Of a stretch of 64,000 bases of DNA, positions 42,501 through 54,600 are shown in pieces; the first letter of the stretch is position 1, and every line of letters begins with the position of its first letter. A program made the position numbers and the translations under genes. The stretch lies in the NCBI RefSeq assembly GCF_001653235.2, contig NC_035791.1, positions 3,844,001 to 3,908,000 on the forward strand. Reading direction: 5' to 3'. The DNA is from Pochonia chlamydosporia 170. Its lineage: Eukaryota > Ascomycota > Sordariomycetes > Hypocreales > Clavicipitaceae. Below the pieces are notes generated by a model. That model had not been told where the DNA came from and made no database searches. It saw only the letters and a program-made list of their open reading frames with translations.

Positions 42501-45500
42501 GTCAAGCGCCACGTTGCAATGCTCTCTACTGTCACTGGGCGGCCACACGGAGCACATAAGTGCAGGTAAAGCTTTCGCGTTACTGTACTGGCGTTAAGGC
42601 TGAAAAGAGAAGGTGATGGATACAGCTATTCCACCGTTTTCCGTACACCTTTTGGTAGTACGAGAACGAACAAGTGGTGCCAAGTCCAGCCCAACGCTGC
42701 CCAGATTTACCCCTGTTACAACTACTCAAGCTTAGGGGCGAATTTTCTGGAAGCCTTCCGGTCTGAGGAGACATACAAACGCCACCGAAATATTGCTTGG
42801 CAGGGTGGGATTCGCCGACTCAGTTCGAGGTGAGAGATTCCCTCGACTGCTCACAAGAGCCATGTCTTTGGATGTAGAAGACTCTAGCCGTGTATCTTTG
42901 CAAGTGCCCTGGGAACTCAGCGGGACAATTCCAGCGTAATGAACACTCGATGCTCCTTGGTGCTACGGGAAGCTGGCCTGGCCACTCTTGTACCATCCGC
43001 CCGGATCACCCAATAGCTCGTACAACTACAGGATATTTGCTCACAGTTGCCAAACACTTCCAGGAGACATAGCTTTGTCAATGACATGTCTCATCCTGCC
43101 CCAGAAGAGTCGTCGTCAGCGCCAAGACATCGCCGGCGGTATCATGTCTGGTAGCTACCCTGTAGCCAATTTCGACTCGGTACTTCCATCGATTTGATTC
43201 AAGTTTGCATTGGCCCAATGGTCAGCCCTCGCAGGCAGCCCGAAGTTTGAAGAATAAGTGTTCTATACGGAATACATTTCAGAGTTTTTCTAATATCATA
43301 CCCTCTCTGTGTGCAGGCTTCCTGCTGTACTACTTGCAGCCCGGTGATTGAATAGCTGGTGTGGTGTTGGCCAAAGTTAAGATCAATTCGGCACCGTCCA
43401 TGTGAAACTGCCTCCAGCGACAAAGATACTACCAGTCTTATGGAAATGTTGTTTTTATCCGAGTTATATCTAGTATGTCGGATCCTAATGCGAAACGGCT
43501 TCTGTGAAACACGTCAGGTCAATCCCAGCCATCCAAGTTGTTCGATTGACAAATACACTCAAGCCAAATTGGTATATCGAATACACAAGAGGGCATTGAG
43601 GAGTCGAGAAACTGATTCAAGCTGATTGACTTTTGCTTCCGAACTCCATTCCACTCAGATGAATACATACCTGAGAGTAGTGACGGTGTCGTCCATGAGT
43701 CAGCCACCAACATGTGAAACTAAACGCATCGCTACTGGCAGTATGATCGATAGAATATCTTTACTATTGAAACTTCACAGCGGGAGCAACACGGCTGAGA
43801 ATGGAACGAGAATTACGCAATCTTGTAAACACGTCCCGTCGTTTGACGGTTTCTGCTGCTTTGCCATACAAAACGCCGCATCAGCTGGCTTGTGCTTTCA
43901 AATTTCGGCTATATTGTACGTGATATATAAAGCTGATATATCCATAAAACAGAAGAGACCTAGCGTCTGGACTGCAGGCCCGCCAGGCATGCTAAATGAT
44001 ATGCCGAGAACGGTTTGTGGGAGACACTCGACCTTATGACTACGGTTGTGATAACTATCATGGCAACCTCTTGCTGGTTTTCATCGGCTTAAGAAGAGGT
44101 GAAGTTGCTAGGTGAGCTACATTATCTTGTATTCATTTCCATACATGCTTTCCTGAAGCCATTTACAGCAAGGCTGCGTGACCTATATTGCCTCTGATTT
44201 GGTATGTTATCATGCTCACCACATGGACACTCCCACCAGCGTGATAACTCAGAAACTACTGACTCGTTCTTCTCAGAAATGATCATCAGCAGGAAACAGA
44301 GCCGTCATGCTCACTGGCAGCTCGACGACAGGGTCAATAGCTAAAGCTGCAGACTTTCCAGGCCCCGTTAACGACACGGCAAGGAAGGGATTCACACAGC
44401 AGGCAGAAAATGAAAACTCTGCACACGGCTTACAACTTTATCCAAACGACCTCAGCATACCGCCTTCAGCAAATTCCATGTAATATCAACGCCCCCAAAC
44501 AGATGTATAACCAGCCCACACCCCATGTAACAAATCGCCGCCCACGTTCCATCCCAAATCTGGCCCAAAAATGTTCCCAGAATCCTGTTTCATATCCGTT
44601 GGAATACCTCCACATAGCGCAAGGATCAACCCGGTCTGAACTGTATCATCTCCATCGCCAAACGAACAGAGTCACCAACCGGAGTGGATCACTCAAAACA
44701 GACCAGAAGTGGGAACAAACTGGACGCGTGTTCCCGGCATACGAATCCCTCCATATTTCCGTGTAACGAAAGTGGTCCAATGGCGGAAATTTAAACACAG
44801 TACGGAGTAGAAACTACCTTTGTTCATGCGAATGTTTCCCCACTTGGAACGGTTCGGTCGAGGGCAAACGGGACTTGCACTGCAAGGGATACCTAACTGG
44901 ATGGAATGGTTTGCTTGTTGGTGATGCGATTGAACATTTTGAGTTTCGCTTTTCCGTATGACCCAGTCAAAGATTACGGCATAGAAGCAAGGTGCCTGGG
45001 ACTTACAAGGCAAATTATCCCTTGACTTTCGCTCTACGGATTCGTGACTACGAACCCGGTGATACTCGTCAATGCCGAAACATGAATCCCAGAGGATTCA
45101 CACCCTCATGAATACGGATTGGCCGGCAGAAACCCGTCTCCCACGTGGAGTTTCATAGCCGTTACGGAACGTTCCGCTTCAGGGATCTACATGCAATGTC
45201 GACAAATCCTCACTTGAATCATTGAACACAAGTGGCCTGATTTGCTGCAAATTCCACCCAACAGTACTTTTCAGAAGCCAGATTCAGGAAAACCAACATG
45301 AAAGTTGTGGAACAGCATCAACATCGGAAAATTTTGACCCACGACCATGATTCATAGGGCTACAGGGCTGGAAGTGACCTCGGCTACCTTCATTTTGGGA
45401 ATCTGAGAATGGGACCTCAGAAATGACGACGGAGGGCATTACTACATCAAATCAGCCTGGTCGCGTATCACTCTAAAGGGGCAGCCGGTTCCTCGTGAAA

Positions 45501-47159
45501 ACCATTCGCGTGCAAACCGTGTTGAACATGTCGTCGGCCCGAATGGTACTTTGAGCCGTGGATCGCCAAAAGTGATAAATGATACGACGATATAAGTTCT
45601 TGCATTATGGGTTCTAAACTGAGTTTTTTTCTGTACTTTGCAGTCCCGCCATGCTTGCCTGGCATGTGAGGCCGATAAACCATCTTGCGTCGATTCTGGC
45701 AAACTAATATGAGCTCGGCTGTCTTACCAAGGCATCGCGAGTCGTCACCAAACACGGAACAAAGAAGCCGATTGCAGCACAGGAAACAGACTCATACTTC
45801 AAGCATCCGTCTCTCACTGAGTGTGCAGGAGGAGCTCGTTAGCCAATGATTCAGACATGAATTCTAATGTTGACGATTCATTGTGGAAATGCGAGGCTGC
45901 GCATCAAAGCTCCTCGAGTCAAGATACACATGGAGATTTACATGTCGTATCCCAACACGCCATAGGACATTCACAAACCAACAATATCCGAGTCATGAGG
46001 GTTGCTGATGCTAACCGCGCAGATACTGCAAATAAAGGACCAGGGCTCACAAAAGGAAATACCAAGAGTCGATGTAAACAGAGTTGCTTCTACGAGTATA
46101 GACAAGGACACCCCATTCAGATGATGAAGACATTTCGAGTCGGAACAAACTGTCTCCAAGCATGTGATTTCCGTCAAGGTCCCGCTGCTTGTTGTCGGAT
46201 ATAAGTTACATGAACGTGCTTCTGCATTGCTGTCCTTCATCAAAGGCTTGGCGCTGGAGGAGCCATTGCAGCTGATGAAGGTGGAATTGTTCATGATGCC
46301 AGAGGATATAATTCACACCTCAATATACGTCATATATCCGGTTGTCGATGTGAGTACTACCACATCCTTGCGTCCAGTATTAACCGCCATTCCGAGGCCG
46401 CATCAAGAAGGACCAGCCACCTGGTACAGGATGAGAGACGTATCATATCACGGAAGACTATACTTTAGTATGAAGGTAACTGCTACTTCAATGTACTCGT
46501 TTCGAAGTAACATAACCGCTTCATTATGGGCAAGACGCATTAAAGGTGAGGCTACCATTATCTTGTTCTAAGATACCTAATCCTAAGCCTATCCTGTTAA
46601 GGCAGCTTTGTCGTCAAGGTAAGGTAAGGTATGGCAATCTTCTCAGGAGTCGTCTTCTGTTGGTGCAAACTGCTTCACGCTTAATTCAAAAAGTTCGGCA
46701 CCCTTACAAGCGCTAGAAATCACAGGCTATTCCACGATCTCGCCAAGACGTGCTACAGGGAAGAGGGTTAGTCCATTGATCGACTCTCTTAGAGGCTAGA
46801 GGCGTGAGCACTTTGGTATGTTTCTCGCAACAGACTACGGATTTGCGGTTAGCGGGCAAATTATGATCTGAATGTATAGCCTGGCAATTCTCCTCTTTCG
46901 AAAAAACACAGCAGAAACATAGCACGAGCCTCATTTGGCGAAGAACATCTTCCGCATTGATAGTGTACACACATGGCTGAACCTTGCCTTTTCCTACACC
47001 GGGGGTGTCCTTCTGTCTGAGCCAGGTCCACGAGCTTTGACGAGGTCTGACACGAAGGAGCGCCATGGAGGCATTTTATGCTAAATGGCAATCAATGCTA
47101 TTTACTCACCTGGGGCCGAATATTTCGTTGCCTAGAACGAACGGACCATAATTATTATC
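39540..47159. other. Gene-poor region, part 1 (OPT promoter and beyond)
   Basis: About 7.6 kb. The first few hundred bases hold the OPT promoter, with a GGGTCT repeat at 39858-39890. No open frame beyond shows a recognisable domain, and the longest (42129-42569, 45821-46204, 46164-46571) have random-looking composition. One TACGGAGTA lies at 44801-44809. Tandem AAGGT-type sequence occurs near 46615-46630. I see no transposon terminal repeats. Confidence 0.55.
39858..39890 (+). repeat. GGGTCT minisatellite with G-quadruplex potential, OPT upstream region
   Basis: Four GGG runs within about 30 bases on the plus strand, about 320 bases upstream of the OPT start (minus strand). The non-template strand of OPT is C-rich here. 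Confidence 0.65.
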
Positions 47160-47216
47160 ATTTTGGGATACCCGCAACCTTCGGCCTTAGCCGAAAGGAT
47201 TCGGGGGCAAGGGAAG

Positions 47217-47244
47217 GGGAGAGGAGAGGAGAGGAGAGGAGAGG
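47217..47244 (+). repeat. GGAGA purine-rich microsatellite
   Basis: About five tandem GGAGA units on the plus strand, directly after a G-rich stretch. A polypurine tract of this kind can adopt triplex or H-DNA structure. Confidence 0.75.
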
Positions 47245-48291
47245 AAGGATCTAACCAGACTGGATTTCTCTCACCTTGAATCCTTCAACTTCATTAATCC
47301 CCACCAAGCGCCAGGGAAAGGGCTTTCGGCAACGCCTAATTTACATCCGTGCGATATGCAAGACCTGCACCATGCTGGAACCAATTAGCTTCGCAATACG
47401 TCGGGATGCAGTTCAAAAAAAGACTGCTGCCGTGGTCGACATGCCGCCAGCCCTGCAAGGCTACACGCTACCGGTGCCTGTGGGAGGGTGTCAAGGTGTG
47501 CGTGGGTGAGCGAGTGATTGATACATGTAGATATGCTGCTTGTTTGTGTGTGTGTGTGGCTGCGTGTGGGAAGACGACGAAACCAAGATTGTTGTTTGGG
47601 CCAAAAAACTGAGGCTGTCTTGTGTATTTTGCTGTAGACAGCTTTGATTTGCATTATTCGCCCGGTCCGAATCCAACATGAAATGCCCTCGTCCAGTCCA
47701 CATGAACGGCAACAGGATTGCCAAGTATTGTACTGTAGCAATGTTGCATTTTCTTTGCCGGCAATTGCGCCCTCTTCGTTGTCTGTCTGCGTCTCCTTAT
47801 CCACCACTCAGACACCTTGTCCTGACGTGCCGTTCTTGTCTGCTGATGCAGGGAAAAAAGGACGGGTCATGTCACACGGGAGTGAACTACCGCCAGAGTC
47901 AGGCTGGCAAAGTCCATGTCCTTTCTCATCTCTTGGTTTACTGCACTCCGTACACCCGTGTGTGATAAGCTTCCAATGCACAGAGAAAAAGGTAACATCC
48001 ACAGGGCAGAGGAAGCGGCTCGACGGCGGCGCGCCATTTGATATCGGGCTCGTGATATCAATATGATATTGTCTGTCATTGTATGTATGGTGTGCAGGTG
48101 TCGATGAGCTCATAAAAGCTGCATTTCAATCGCCCAGCAAGGCTTGGAGCTTAGGCCACCGGTTTATTGCGCCTGGTCCTGACCTGTCCTTTGATGCAAT
48201 CACACCCGGAAGCTGTCCGACTGCGTGTGCCCTGTTGCATTTTGTTGCATTTTTGTGACGCTACTATTTTGCACAGCCCTGTGGTTATTTC

Positions 48292-48314
48292 TTGTGTTGT
48301 GTTGTGTTGTGTTG
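48292..48314 (+). repeat. TTGTG pentanucleotide microsatellite
   Basis: Four complete TTGTG units and a partial fifth, no interruptions. Confidence 0.8.
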
Positions 48315-48506
48315 CAGTCTTGTGGTAGGCGGTGCCAAGTTTGCATTCTGCGTCGAGCCAATCTTGTTTGTTATTACCACTACACCTCGGCCACCAACAA
48401 GAACGGGGCTGAAGCCAGAAAGGATCCCAGCCAGACCTGACCATTTCGGTGATTGCAGAGAGTTTTATAAGGCACCAGGGATTCTGCACCAGAGGCACCG
48501 AGTGCA

Positions 48507-48578
48507 CATTGCCTCATTGCCTCATTGCCTCATTGCCTCCCTCCCTGTCTGTCTGTCTGCCTGCCTGCCTGCCTGCCC
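48507..48578 (+). repeat. Compound microsatellite: CATTGCCT x4 then CTGT/CTGC tracts
   Basis: Four perfect CATTGCCT octamers (48507-48538), then after a short spacer CTGT units passing into CTGC units (48545-48578). It makes spurious open frames in all three plus frames. Confidence 0.85.
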
Positions 48579-51447
48579 ATGAGGAAGAGCAGCAAGACAC
48601 AGCCCAACAAGGCCACTGAGAGAGAGATTGTGCATGAGACCTCGTATCAAAAATCGAAACCACACTCCCCAGTCATGTCATTGCAATAAATTAAACGCCT
48701 TGGTGTGTTCCGTCGGCCGGCTCGGTCGGTCTGTTAGGATCAAATGAGCTACTCCATACTCCATACTCCGTACAGCTCACCGCAAACCCACAGGGTGCGT
48801 CGCATGTCTCCTTTTCCAGGCAAACCCACAAACATCCCAGGGCTGGGCTGGCTGGTGCATTTAGCCGGATACTTTGTGAACATGACGTAAAATAGAATGA
48901 TTAAAAGAAGTGGCCGCGTTGGATTTCGTAACGAGAACAAGCAAAGACGATCAAGAGCCAACAACATGCAGCCAAAAAGGCGAACAGGGAAGACCGCCAA
49001 TTCGAACCAACAATCAACGCATGCAACATGGTCTCATGTCGTACATATAAATAGCCAACATGGTGTCTCGATTGGCCCGGGATAGCTCAGACTAGCAAAC
49101 TCACGTTGCGGGCTAACACGGTCAAGGATTGTGCCACGAACGGGTACTGCCTTGTGCCCTGCCATTTCGCCTTTCGCATTTCGCACGAATCGCCAGTGAT
49201 TGCCATCTTGTTGCACTAAATCAGGCCATCTCGCTGGCCCCCATCTGTGGTATTAGATGGGAACCTGTCGTGCTCTGAGGGCTGGGGCAGCGTCATATGC
49301 TCGTCCCTCCACATAAAACAGAATGAAACACCACTGTTCCCTTTGCTCTTCGGTCTGTGCAGGGCTCCAGCAAGCACAAGCACACTTGACAATAAATCAA
49401 CCAGACTCGTCGCCCAACAAGGTGGCAACTAATGGTTATGGTTACGCCCTCGGCGCCATCCAACCACTCTGTTCCACAAGCGAAAAGCTTGAAACAGGGC
49501 AGACATGTGAACTGGTGGAAGCAAGGGCCATCAGATACTTGGCCATTAGATTATAATGTCGGCCGGACTCCGATGCACTGACCAGCAAGAGCCATTTTGG
49601 AAATATTCTTGGCAGGAAAGGAGACGTGACATGGCAGCAGAGGGTTCTCCAAGGACGTTGCGCACTTGGCAGAACCCAAAAGTTTGCATGAGAAAATGAG
49701 AGGTAGTTGTTGACGATGCTGTTGTACATACTGCTCATGGCTTCCACCACCCATCAGCCAGCCCATGGCGGTCTGCGGGTAGCAATGCATGACTTCTCAC
49801 CTACCCAGGTGTCGACTAGCATCGGACTTGCAATCTTTACGGCCGAGAGAAACTGAACCGCACCAGGACCGAGACGCCAGGAGGAGGGAGGGGGCTGATG
49901 CGGCGCAAAGTGAACAAGGCACCGGGGCACGAGGCACGAGGCACGAGGAGGCACAGGCCAGAGGCGCCCAACGAGTCCACGAGTTTTACTGCAGAAAGAA
50001 CAGTCTGGTTAGTCCCAACACTCCATCCAGCACAGTACAATATCCAGGGTACGGAGTACAGAGTACAGAGTACAGATACAAGCAGTATGGGGTGTGGAGT
50101 ACACAGAGTAATTTGGTACAACTCAGAAAAGGTCTCCGCACGGCCTCTGGAGCCAGCATCGAGCCAGCATCGAACCAGCGTCGTGGAAATATCGAGGTAT
50201 CAAGCCAAGGCATTGCGTTGTCGAGGCATCGAGAGGTTCCAGGGGAGTAACCCGATCAAAGAATGGGGGTCAGGACTTGCAATCGACGTTCTTTTGATAC
50301 GGACACGCCCTTTCAGGTCAGACTTTCGGGATCCACTCTGAGCAGATTTTGACGACTTCTTCCAGATTCCTTCTAGAAGCTTGCCTCTTTCGGTAGGAAT
50401 ATCTGACGCGTCCCTCCTCGGTTCCGAATCGGTTGCTTTCTTGCTGCTCCTCTGTCTTGCCCACAAAATTCGCCAAGACCCCCCTTTTGCTCGGGAATCA
50501 TTCTGACCCAAATGGACATACATAGAGAGAGCTGACCAAATATAGTATGCTTGCGTGTTTTCGCCTCCATTCCCGTATTGTGTGGATGAATGGCGCAGTC
50601 CAGCCCACGTCACAAAGCTCCAAGCAGCCTGCTGCCACCATTGGTATAAGAATAGAAACGGTATGTAAATGAAAACAAAGTAAAAACCCTCAGCAGTGCT
50701 CAGTCGGGTTGCGATGGTACGTATCAATGTCATTCTTGATTGATCGGAGACAGTTGGGCTCTGTGGTTGCGTCGCAGGAACTGTTGGCTGCGTTTCAAAG
50801 CACCATCGGGTTAGGCCATGTAACCTGCTGCTAGTCGATCATGCATCGTAAAATCTAAACTGTTCCTCAAGTGTCAGCTTCGTGGAGATATCGACGACAC
50901 CATATCACGGTATAGTTGCAGAGGACGATAGCACGATTCGTATCCAACATATCCGACCCGGACAAAGCAATGTTCACGGCACAACTTTAACATCCCATCA
51001 GCTTCCCTAGATCAGTGAATCGTCCCCTCCATGACTATGAGCAACCTACCCTGAGGGAGGAAGTGCCATATTATTGACATGACGTTCCTCATGGCGACTT
51101 AGTCAACGATGAGTAAGAAAAGTGCCGACGTAATCATCTTGATTGCGTCGCCTGGCTCGAGCTCAAGGCTCTCGAAACAGACGTTCATGCCGATGTGCAA
51201 CTGGCATGGAGGCGCCCATGGACCAGCCCTTTGGCTAAACATGACACGCCCCCTCCCCCTCCCTGTCTGCTAGTTCTTGTTGTTCCCAGGCCCACCTTGT
51301 GAATGAGCGGGGTGGACTGCCAACATGTTTTGTCCAAAGACGGAATGATGCTTGTACGACATGTTGTGTCAAACTGACCGGCCAGCCCTGAGTCCGCCAG
51401 TGGCCCCAAAGCTGTAAAAGTCCCGAACTGAATACTTGACCCTGCCA

Positions 51448-51468
51448 TGCTGTGCTGTGCTGTGCTGT
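51448..51468 (+). repeat. TGCTG pentanucleotide microsatellite
   Basis: About four TGCTG units in a row with no interruption. It lies in non-coding DNA. Confidence 0.75.
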
Positions 51469-51660
51469 TGGTGGCAGTAGTTTCCGACTTGCTGGAGTGA
51501 ATCGTGAGCCTCTGACCAGAGCGTGACCCAACACCACTATTGGGACTTCGACATTGGGTCCCTTGATACATGTAGTGTCTGGTTGTCCACGGGAAGGCTA
51601 AGGCACGGCATATGGTTGCCCTGATAGAAGTGGATGCCGAATCCATTGAACAAGTCACCG

Positions 51661-54600
51661 CACTGGGGAAGTGTCCTGTCCGTCTTATCAGAGGACTTGA
51701 CCATCTGGTCTGGTCAACTGGTAGCTTCAGCCCTCTGGGTCCCCTATCAACGCCAAACCGTAGGAGCTAATTCCGCCCTTTCCAGGGCCTGGTAGCTGCT
51801 GAGATGAAAAATGATTGTTTTGTGCCTCCCCCCACCAATTAGTTCCAACAGGGTTCTGGGCCGGGCCAATGGATGACCTCGGGAGGCCACCAGAATTGTT
51901 CTGTAACATTTCTGGCCCAGGATCTTCTCCAACAGCCAGCCAAGCCAGCCTACCTGGGCTGGAACGTGGTGTTGGCTTGGCGGAGAGTTCCGTTTGCCTC
52001 TTGTTGTTTGAGCCAAAAGAAGCACCGAAGAGACAACGACCTGCCCACTTCCACTAATTTCACCGGCCAGGGATGGTATACCCGCCTCAAGCCATCCAGT
52101 ATTTCGTGGTGTATTGCCCAAAAGCAGGAGTATCTCCCGTAAGTCAGGAACGCCGCCACAAAAGGCCGCACATAATGTTGCCTCGCACATCCACCCAAAC
52201 CACCCTTGGGGTTTTGGACAACAGAACAGGTATCTGGTAATAAATCCAGCCTTGCCAGACGGCATATGAAACTTCCGCATCTGTTGACTTACCAGCCCAG
52301 TCCCGCTCCCACCAACAATACCTCAATATGGCCAGTACGATACTGGCCGCCCAACGGCCACAAATCGGTTCGCCGTGATTGGAAACAGTGATGGCGAAGA
52401 GTTTTGGGATCCATGCATCACAAATCTGGTTGATCAGCAGTCAGCCACCGGCAATTGCTTGCGATGCCCTTCCACGGGGAAACTGATCAAAAGCAAGTTA
52501 AGAGCCGGGACTTTCCACCAAAAGGTTCTGATTTGGGGCGGAATAAACTGGATTTCCCAGTGTAATCATTACCCCTAGTTCCCTGTTAGAGGGATAGGGT
52601 GTGCCAGGGGCTAAGAACCCAAACCAAACAACAACGTCGGATAGCCACTTTTTTTGTCGATCGACGCTCGATCTGCGGTCCTGGGAGAACAGGTTAGACA
52701 TGGTTTGGTTCACGACCTTTGCTTCAGCACCTTCTGAGCACGTCAGGGCGATGGACACTCACAAGATCCCTCAGCCGCAAAAGCCACAAGCGCCTCTGGT
52801 AGTTTCAGGGTGGTTCAGTCATGAGCAGCCGGGGATACAATTTCCACGTTTTGGCACCATTCCCGGGATGCGGTATTATTGGTTTGCCTCAAACGTCACT
52901 CTTCCTATCCATAGCCAAATACACTTTCGGTGAGATGGTTATCATCTAAATACTGTGTCAAAACAGTAGCTATTGGATTTGACCCACTTCTGTTGACGAT
53001 AGAGTATAAAATTATGGCAGTTAGTAGTCGCCATACGATCTGGCCGTCGTCCCCAAAGCATTCCAAAGCATTGGTGGCTAATAACGATGTGACAACCGAC
53101 CACTTCGGTCTCGTTGCTGAACTTGAGCAGAGGTCAATTGCCATCTGCCTGTGTGCAAGGCTTTTGCGAGTACTGCCTTGCCCCCTCCGCAGGCAACTGT
53201 CTTGTTTTTGGGATCCCGCAAATCATGAAGCCACTGACGTTTGTTTAGCATCAACTTTTGTGGCATGGTAGGCAGCTAGAAGGCCACAGTCTGTGTACCT
53301 GCATCAGTTTGCGCCTTCTCCTTCGGGCGATCGCACTCCGAAAACCACTAAAAGTGAAGCACAGGCGATATCTATCGTTGGTAGTGACCGCCAGTTAACT
53401 AGCGGTGGAATGGCACATGCCTGACACGTTGTCGGCATTATGGAGAGCAGGGAGTCACTCGCTGTGTTTGGAGTGAAGGAGGACTTCGGAAGCCGGCACA
53501 CTATGATTCTCGCAGTGCTTTCTTAGTTTAGACAAGCTTGCTGACTCCAGTAGGCCTTACAAAGGTCCGTGGCGATTGCATCTACACCGTGGCCGTAAAA
53601 AAGGGCTCCAAGTCGACCTGGGACCAATTAGTCGACTCATCATACAGTAGTTAGCAGATTCTTCTCTTTTCGTCATCTCGTCTGCATCGGTGCCATCATC
53701 TCATCTCTTGTTTCCGAGGCCGATGAGGTAATCCCCGCGGACAATTAACCAGAGTCAATGGTCCCCGGGGGCCGAAAGTGGTCGCCGATTGACAACCACC
53801 AGCAGCTCAAACGTAGTCGCCATGTCGCCTCTCAGTTCCCGGTAGTTTGGGACGTCGGAGCCGGAGTGGATTCCTCCCGCCACGCCGCGCATTCCGCCTC
53901 CAGATGCATGTTGGTAGACGGTTCTCTGGCCGGGTTTCCGTCGCCTCATGCAGTCTTGAGTTCGACGCTTGTATTAATTGTGCCTCAGATCTGCTAAGAA
54001 AAGAGTATATCGGGAGGCTGACTTCGCCGTGGCGGAAACATGAGCAAGGAAGGGCACAAAGGGCACCTAGTCTCGGGGCCATTGGTATAGTCCAAGGGAT
54101 GCCAACGCTTGAGAAGGTGGATTGCCCTTCACCAGCAACTAGCCATCAAGAAGGGGGAACTGAGCACCGACGCAGTGGGTACGGCTTCTGCACCGGGTGG
54201 TTGATTGTGAATCTTTTGTAATGGTTATCAGGCGGCCCGTAGAAACAGAACACCCACCAAAACCGCCACCTTGGATGGCTTCCAAATGCCTCCCCGCTCT
54301 GTGGAGGACTAGAAGAATGCAGCCTGAGATGAGTGATTTAGAACACGGCGAGACCACAGTACTTGATGTAGTCGTTCATCTGTTTGCATGTGGTTCTTAC
54401 CCACACCTTCCACTGGGCTAATTCAGCTCAGTGGTTGACCATGACTCTATTGGTTTCGAACAGTGCCTTATTCGCTTTTTCTGACGGGAATCAAAAGAAG
54501 CCCGCGACACAGCAATACCTCGATATCGAAACAGATGTGCCAATCAAAAGAATTCTTGTTGTTATCCAGCTTGAATTGTATGGAGTAGTGGATTTACAAG

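Larger units (their letters stand above)
47160..51660. other. Gene-poor region, part 2 (microsatellite-rich)
   Basis: About 4.5 kb dense in short tandem repeats and containing two TACGGAGTA motifs (48764-48772, 50050-50058) plus one near copy (47944-47952). A six-base inverted repeat TTCGGC-CTTA-GCCGAA begins near 47180. Reading frames are short or driven by the repeats. No gene is supported. Confidence 0.55.

Noticed and set aside
42129..42569. 146-codon plus-strand open frame
   Set aside because: No domain, random composition, and a competing open frame on the opposite strand.
45647..45690. Peptide HACLACEADKPSC resembling the first half of a Zn2Cys6 cluster
   Set aside because: Only three of six cysteines are spaced correctly, and the frame stops shortly after with no continuation found.
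45821..46571. Two overlapping plus-strand open frames of 127 and 135 codons
   Set aside because: No recognisable motif; a GTGAGT donor-like site is present, but no convincing spliced product could be built.
50200..50733. 177-codon minus-strand frame with a hydrophobic start
   Set aside because: One possible membrane segment but no family features; lies in repeat-affected sequence.
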